From contig NZ_JAAFYZ010000027.1 in the NCBI RefSeq assembly GCF_018274385.1, positions 1 to 64,000 of the forward strand: DNA of 64,000 nt, read 5' to 3'. Origin of the DNA: Catenulispora pinistramenti (lineage in GTDB: Bacteria > Actinomycetota > Actinomycetes > Streptomycetales > Catenulisporaceae). Of the stretch, positions 60,601-64,000 are shown in pieces (position 1 is the stretch's first letter; each line of letters opens with the position of its first letter). The position numbers and the translations under genes were made by a program. The notes under the pieces were generated by a model, which had not been told where the DNA came from, did not search any database, and was given only the letters and a program-made list of their open reading frames with translations.

Positions 60601-61591
60601 TCTCTGTGGTGCGTAGATTGCGCTTCTTAAGGGCGTCCGCCGTATCGCGGATCTCGCGCTCTCCAGAGAGGAACACGAGTATGTCGCCGTGGCCCTCCCG
60701 GCCGAGTTCGTCCACGGCGTCGCTGATCGCCTGGATCTGGTCGCGGTCTCCGGCATCGCCGTCCGCCTCGGGATCCTCTAGGAGGAGCGGCCTATAGCGG
60801 ACCTCTACCGGATAGGTGCGGCCGGATACCTCAACGATCGGGGCGTCCTTGCCGTCCTTGTCGGCGAAGTGCCGGGCGAAGCGCTCCGGGTCGATGGTCG
60901 CCGAGGTGATGATCAACTTCAGGTCGGGTCGGCGCGGCAGCAGGTTCTTGAGATAGCCGAGCAGGAAGTCGATGTTCAGCGACCGCTCGTGTGCCTCGTC
61001 GATGATGATCGTGTCGTAGCGGCTCAGCGTCCGGTCCTGCTGGATCTCGGCCAGCAGGATGCCGTCGGTCATCAGCTTGACCAGCGTGCCGTCGCTGGAG
61101 TGGTCGGTGAAGCGGACCTTGTAGCCGACGCTCTCCCCGAGCGGCTGCCCCAACTCCTCGGCGATGCGCTCGGCCACGGTGCGGGCGGCCAGCCGGCGCG
61201 GCTGCGTGTGCCCGATCAGCCCGGCGACGCCCCGGCCCAGCTCCAGGCAGATCTTCGGGATCTGCGTCGTCTTGCCGGACCCGGTCTCGCCGGCGATCAC
61301 CACGACCTGGTGGTCCCGGATCGCTGCCGCGATGTCGTCCTTGCGCGCGCTGACCGGCAGGTTCTCCGGATAGGTGATCTTCGGGACGCTGGCCCGCCGG
61401 GCCTGCGCCCGCCCGGCGGCCACCAGGATCTCGGCCTCGATCTCCGCGGCCACCGCCTGCAGCGCCTGCGGATTGCGGATGCGTCGGGCGCCGTCGATAC
61501 GGCGCGACAGGCGACGCCGGTCATGCGGCGTCAGCTCCACGAGGCGAGCGGTGAGCTCGGCGAGCGGAGCCGGTTTGAGCTGAGAGTCCAT
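57659..61591 (-). CDS. hrpA: ATP-dependent RNA helicase HrpA
   Basis: This 1310-residue DEAH-box helicase has GETGSGKTTQIPKICLELG (Walker A) near residue 100, DEAHERSLNIDFLL near 197, TNVAETSLTVPGIRYVIDPG and a Gln-rich QRKGRCGRTSDGICIRLY (motif VI). The long HrpA C-terminal region follows, including LARALRKTLIPHEGPLLDAI-type and LPDNPNQDQLLMF segments. Length equals typical HrpA. The enzyme unwinds RNA and helps rescue or process stalled ribosomes and mRNA. It starts at ATG 61591 and is divergent from the small unknown protein gene. Confidence 0.95.
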   Translation of the reverse strand: MDSQLKPAPLAELTARLVELTPHDRRRLSRRIDGARRIRNPQALQAVAAEIEAEILVAAGRAQARRASVPKITYPENLPVSARKDDIAAAIRDHQVVVIAGETGSGKTTQIPKICLELGRGVAGLIGHTQPRRLAARTVAERIAEELGQPLGESVGYKVRFTDHSSDGTLVKLMTDGILLAEIQQDRTLSRYDTIIIDEAHERSLNIDFLLGYLKNLLPRRPDLKLIITSATIDPERFARHFADKDGKDAPIVEVSGRTYPVEVRYRPLLLEDPEADGDAGDRDQIQAISDAVDELGREGHGDILVFLSGEREIRDTADALKKRNLRTTEIVPLYARLSTAEQHKVFESHAGRRVVLATNVAETSLTVPGIRYVIDPGTARISRYSNRTKVQRLPIEPVSQASANQRKGRCGRTSDGICIRLYGEDDFLSRPEFTEPEILRTSLASVILQMSALGLGDVAAFPFLDPPDARNIRDGVNLLHELGALDPEEQDHRKRLTPVGRKLAQLPVDPKLGRMVLEADRNGALKEIMIIAAALSIQDPRERPADKQQAAAEKHSRFKEQGSDFLAWLKLWDYIKEQQKELSSNQFRKLCKAEFLHYLRIREWQDVHSQLKQIAKQLELTPNSTEAGPDQIHISLLSGLLSHIGLKDTDSFEYIGARSAKFAISPGSVLFKKSPQWVMAAELVETSRLWGRVVATIKPEWAEPLAQHLVKRTYSEPHWEKSAGAVMAFEKVTLYGIPIVASRKVNYGSIDPEVSRDLFIRHALVEGDWQTHHKFFSENRKLLAEVEELENRARRRDILVDDETLFVFYDDRVPADVVSARHFDSWWKKTSREQPDLLSFEKSMLMNDGAGAVVEQDYPDSWRQGRMKFRLTYQFEPGTDADGVTVHIPLAVLNQVAPEGFDWLIPGLREELLTALIKSMPKQLRVNFVPAPNFARALRKTLIPHEGPLLDAIARELRAVSGHRVEPTDFGLDRVPDHLKMTFRIVDDKGRKLAEGKDLEALKLTLKVKTRDVINDAADGLAREGLKNWSVGTLTKTFEQKRRGLTMKAYPALADAGDSVAVRLYDTAEDQRRAMATGTRRMLLLNVNSPIKHINGRLSNPAKLALSHNPYGNAVALLEDCVACAADHLIALNGGPAWDEAGYQKLFDAVRAELADTSMQVVHTVERILSVSHEVERKLKGTTSRSLLTALADVRDQLTGLIHKGFVSEAGFDQLPQLVRYLRAIDRRLDKLPDNPNQDQLLMFQIHDVRDEYQLLLDRLPAGRRGDPDVRRVRWMIEELRVSLFAQQLGTPETVSAKRIYRAIDAIEG

Positions 61592-61674
61592 GGCAAGTCA
61601 AGGATAGGCTGCGCCCGGGCATTACTTCTTCTGGTTATCGCCGGGGCGACGCCGCCGGCGGATAGGAGCACGCG

Positions 61675-62286
61675 ATGGGTTCCAACCAGACCACCAGGGC
61701 ATCCCTGCACGGGATCGCCGAACTGCTGCTCGCCGGGCCGCAATACCGGCAGCACGGCACCATCAGGCTGCGGGTCCTGCCCGGCGCCTTCTCCACGATC
61801 GTGGCCCCCGACCTGCGCGTCGATCACCTGAAGGTGCGGGCCCACGACACGGCGGTGGAGGTGCGCGGCGCCACGTACGCCGAACTCGGGTCCCGATTGG
61901 GCGTGATCGCGGGTGCCCCGGAAGGGCTGTACCAACACGGCTCCGGGGCGCAGCCGTCGGACCGTCCGGTCCTCGACCCCCGCGCCGCCCGGGTGCTCCT
62001 CGACGCGCTGGATCGCGGCGACCAGGGCCTGCGCCGCTTCGCCCCGGATCAGATACCGGTGCTGTGGCCGGAGCACTTCGATGTCGCCATCACGGTCAAC
62101 GAGGTCAACTACGGCGTCTCCCTCGGAGACGACTACCTGGACGATCCCTACATGTACGTCGGGCCCCACAAGCCGCGCACAGGCACGTTCTGGAACGCGC
62201 CGTTCGGGGCGGTGCGCCCGTTGGCGGCGACGGTCGACGAGATCGCGGCGTTCTTCGCGGAGGGGCAGCAGGTGCTCCGCGGCTGA
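61675..62286 (+). CDS. Unknown conserved protein
   Basis: This 203-residue protein starts at ATG 61675 after AGGAGCACGCG. No signal peptide or membrane helix is seen. It contains ASLHGIAELLLAGPQYRQHG, DRPVLDPRAARVLLDALDRGDQ and VNYGVSLGDDYLDDPYMYVGP. I do not recognise the family. It is divergent from hrpA by 83 bases and convergent with the ABC-F gene, with a hairpin between them. Confidence 0.8.
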   Translation: MGSNQTTRASLHGIAELLLAGPQYRQHGTIRLRVLPGAFSTIVAPDLRVDHLKVRAHDTAVEVRGATYAELGSRLGVIAGAPEGLYQHGSGAQPSDRPVLDPRAARVLLDALDRGDQGLRRFAPDQIPVLWPEHFDVAITVNEVNYGVSLGDDYLDDPYMYVGPHKPRTGTFWNAPFGAVRPLAATVDEIAAFFAEGQQVLRG

Positions 62287-62309
62287 CCGCTTCCGTGTCA
62301 GGGAAGCGG
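62287..62309. terminator. Bidirectional hairpin
   Basis: CCGCTTCC and GGAAGCGG pair perfectly (8 bp) around a 7-base loop. It lies between the unknown protein gene and the ABC-F gene. Confidence 0.65.
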
Positions 62310-62314
62310 CTGCC

Positions 62315-63952
62315 TCAAAGCTCGGTGACCTTCCCGTCGGCCACATCCAGCCGGCGGGTGGTCTGTACAGCCTCCAGCATCCGCCGGTCGTGGGTCACCA
62401 GCAGCAGCGTCCCGGGGTAGTTCGCCAGCGCCGACTCCAGCTGCTCGATCGCCGCCAGGTCCAGGTGGTTGGTCGGCTCGTCCAGCACCAGGAGGTTCAC
62501 GCCCCTGGCCTGGAGCAGGGCCAGGGCGGCGCGGGTCCGTTCACCGGGGGAGAGGGTCGCCGCCGAGCGCAGGACGTGGTCCGCCTTCAGGCCGAACTTC
62601 GCCAGCAGGGTGCGGACCTCCGCCGGTTCCATCTCCGGGACCTGAGCCTCGAAAGCGCTCAGCAACGCCTGGTCGCCGAGGAACAGGCCGCGAGCCTGGT
62701 CGACCTCGCCGACCACTACGCCGGGGCCGAGGGAGGCGGTGCCCTCGTCCAGCGGGACCCGCTCCAGCAGCGCGGCGAGCAGGGTGGTCTTGCCCGCGCC
62801 GTTGGCTCCGGTGATCGCGACCTTCTCGGCCCAGTCGATCTGCAGGCTCACCGGGCCCAGAGTGAAGTCGCCGAGCCGGACCACGGCCTCCCGCAGCGTC
62901 GCGACCACAGCGCCGGAGCGGGGTGCGGCGGCGATCGTCATCCGCAGCTCCCACTCCTTGCGCGGCTCCTCGACGGCCTCCAGGCGCTCGATGCGCTTCT
63001 CGGTCTGTCGGGCCTTCGCTGCCTGCTTCTCAGTCGATTCCGCGCGTGCCTTCGCCAGGATCTTGTCGTTGTCCGGCCGCTTCTTCAGAGCGTTCTTGAC
63101 GCCCTTGTCCAGCCAGTTGCGCTGCATCCGGACCCGGGCTTCCAAGCCCGCCTTCGTGTCGGCGTACTCCTCGAACTCCTCGCGGGCGTGCTGGCGCTCT
63201 ACTTCGCGCTCCCGCAGGTAGTCCTCATAGCCGCCGCCGACTTGGCGGATCAGCTGCTGGACCAGGTCGAGCTCCACGACCCGGTTCACGGTGCGGGCCA
63301 GGAACTCGCGGTCGTGGCTGATCAGGACCACCGGAGCGCGCAGTTCGGAGACGAAGCGCTCCAGGCGCTCCAGGCCGTCCAGGTCGAGGTCGTTGGTCGG
63401 CTCGTCGAGCAGGAAGACGTCGTAGCGGCTCAGCAGGAGCGAGGCCAGGCCGGCGCGGGCCGCCTGGCCGCCGGACAGCGAGGTCATCTCCAGGTCCAGA
63501 TCCACGGCCAGGCCGAGGTCGGCGGCGACCGCCTCGGCACGCTCGTCGAGGTCTGCGCCGCCGAGGTTCAGCCAGCGCTCCAGGCCCTCGGAGTAGGCGT
63601 CGTCGGCACCGGGCGCGCTCTCCACGAGGGCGGCCGTCGCGGCGTCCAGGGCCTCCTGTGCGGCCGTCACGCCGGTGCGGCGGGACAGGAACTGCCGGAC
63701 GGTCTCCGCCGGCCGCCGTTCGGGCTCCTGCGGGAGGTGGCCGATCGTGGCGCTGGGCGGGCTCAGCTGGACCCCGCCGTGCTCCGGTTGGTCCAGCCCG
63801 GCGAGCAGGCGCAGCAACGTGGACTTGCCGGCGCCGTTCACCCCGACCAGGCCGACCACGTCGCCGGGGGAGACCGATAGGTCCAGGCCGGAGAACAGGA
63901 CGCGGTCGCCGTGGCCGGCGGTGAGTTCCTTGGCGACGACCGTGGCGCTCAT
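62315..63952 (-). CDS. ABC-F family ATPase (ribosome protection/regulation type)
   Basis: This 545-residue protein has two ABC ATPase domains and no membrane helices. Walker A motifs are GVNGAGKST near residue 40 and GANGAGKTT near 379; signature motifs are LSGGQAARAGLASLLL and a divergent LSPGERTRAALALLQ; Walker B stretches are LLDEPTNDLDLDGL and VLDEPTNHLDLAAI. The charged coiled-coil region between domains (about 230-330, many Arg/Glu) is the P-site tRNA interaction motif linker of ABC-F proteins. Members act on ribosomes, either regulating translation or giving antibiotic resistance. Its branch (Uup or resistance type) cannot be fixed here. Confidence 0.92.
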   Translation of the reverse strand: MSATVVAKELTAGHGDRVLFSGLDLSVSPGDVVGLVGVNGAGKSTLLRLLAGLDQPEHGGVQLSPPSATIGHLPQEPERRPAETVRQFLSRRTGVTAAQEALDAATAALVESAPGADDAYSEGLERWLNLGGADLDERAEAVAADLGLAVDLDLEMTSLSGGQAARAGLASLLLSRYDVFLLDEPTNDLDLDGLERLERFVSELRAPVVLISHDREFLARTVNRVVELDLVQQLIRQVGGGYEDYLREREVERQHAREEFEEYADTKAGLEARVRMQRNWLDKGVKNALKKRPDNDKILAKARAESTEKQAAKARQTEKRIERLEAVEEPRKEWELRMTIAAAPRSGAVVATLREAVVRLGDFTLGPVSLQIDWAEKVAITGANGAGKTTLLAALLERVPLDEGTASLGPGVVVGEVDQARGLFLGDQALLSAFEAQVPEMEPAEVRTLLAKFGLKADHVLRSAATLSPGERTRAALALLQARGVNLLVLDEPTNHLDLAAIEQLESALANYPGTLLLVTHDRRMLEAVQTTRRLDVADGKVTEL

Positions 63953-64000
63953 GCGGCGTGACTCCCGTGGTGCTCTTGAAGTTGGGCTGTTGTGCGCCTC
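63953..64000. other. Right edge of the window
   Basis: These 48 bases lie upstream of the ABC-F gene start. They probably hold part of its promoter or leader. No gene is visible. Confidence 0.4.

Overview
This window comes from a high-GC chromosome of a filamentous-type actinobacterium (Actinomycetota). The supporting evidence is GTG/TTG starts, GC-rich third positions, two sugar ABC importers without their own ATPase, F420-type luciferase-like oxidoreductases, a DUF574 (Methyltransf_19) methyltransferase, an N-terminally tailed CtaG, and mycobacterial-type homologues (NamH, ChoD, GuaB1, an Rv1747-like FHA-ABC protein, a FadE26/FadE27/FadD19-like set). The species cannot be fixed from sequence alone; a Catenulispora-like or Streptomyces-like actinomycete would fit. 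No rRNA, tRNA, IS element, prophage or CRISPR array was seen.

Layout. 0.6-4.2 kb: membrane-anchored phosphodiester glycosidase, GlxA-type regulator and an isochorismatase-family hydrolase (minus strand). 4.4-7.7 kb: sugar ABC importer (lipoprotein and two permeases) behind two DasR/NagR-like operator copies. 8.2-10.5 kb: a large anchored exported protein with a toxin-like C-terminus, then a small stand-alone IF2-N-like protein. 10.7-15.8 kb: acyl-ACP desaturase with a 33-bp inverted-repeat operator, and a FadD19-like ligase with two acyl-CoA dehydrogenases behind a perfect KstR-consensus site. 16-25 kb: small membrane protein, PNPOx-like and MpaB-like oxygenase proteins, two F420-type LLM oxidoreductases, NamH (muramate glycolylation), then accD/acyl-CoA dehydrogenase with a ribosome-site hairpin.

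24.8-27.9 kb holds a tightly coupled four-gene WXG100 module without any ESX core component, the best candidate for an undescribed system. 28-37.6 kb: ARMT1-like protein, quinone-reductase/HxlR pair, acetoacetyl-CoA synthetase, HAD phosphatase, a tiny exported peptide, MgtC-like protein, hexapeptide acyltransferase and a GT87 mannosyltransferase. 37.7-42 kb: ChoD-like GMC oxidoreductase, L,D-transpeptidase and GuaB1 (GMP reductase type). 42-47.5 kb: YibE/F, YnfA, MBL hydrolase, a His/Gly/Ser-repeat exported protein and CtaG.

47.5-51 kb: a second ATPase-less sugar importer. 51-57.5 kb: TerC-like DUF475 protein, SnoaL-like protein, anti-sigma-type kinase, FHA-ABC exporter, DUF574 methyltransferase. 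57.6-64 kb: HrpA helicase, an unknown conserved protein, and an ABC-F protein. Common themes are lipid/steroid-like acyl chain oxidation (desaturase, FadD19/FadE set, ChoD-like oxidase, acetoacetyl-CoA synthetase, AccD), cell-wall modification (NamH, L,D-transpeptidase, GT87) and sugar uptake.
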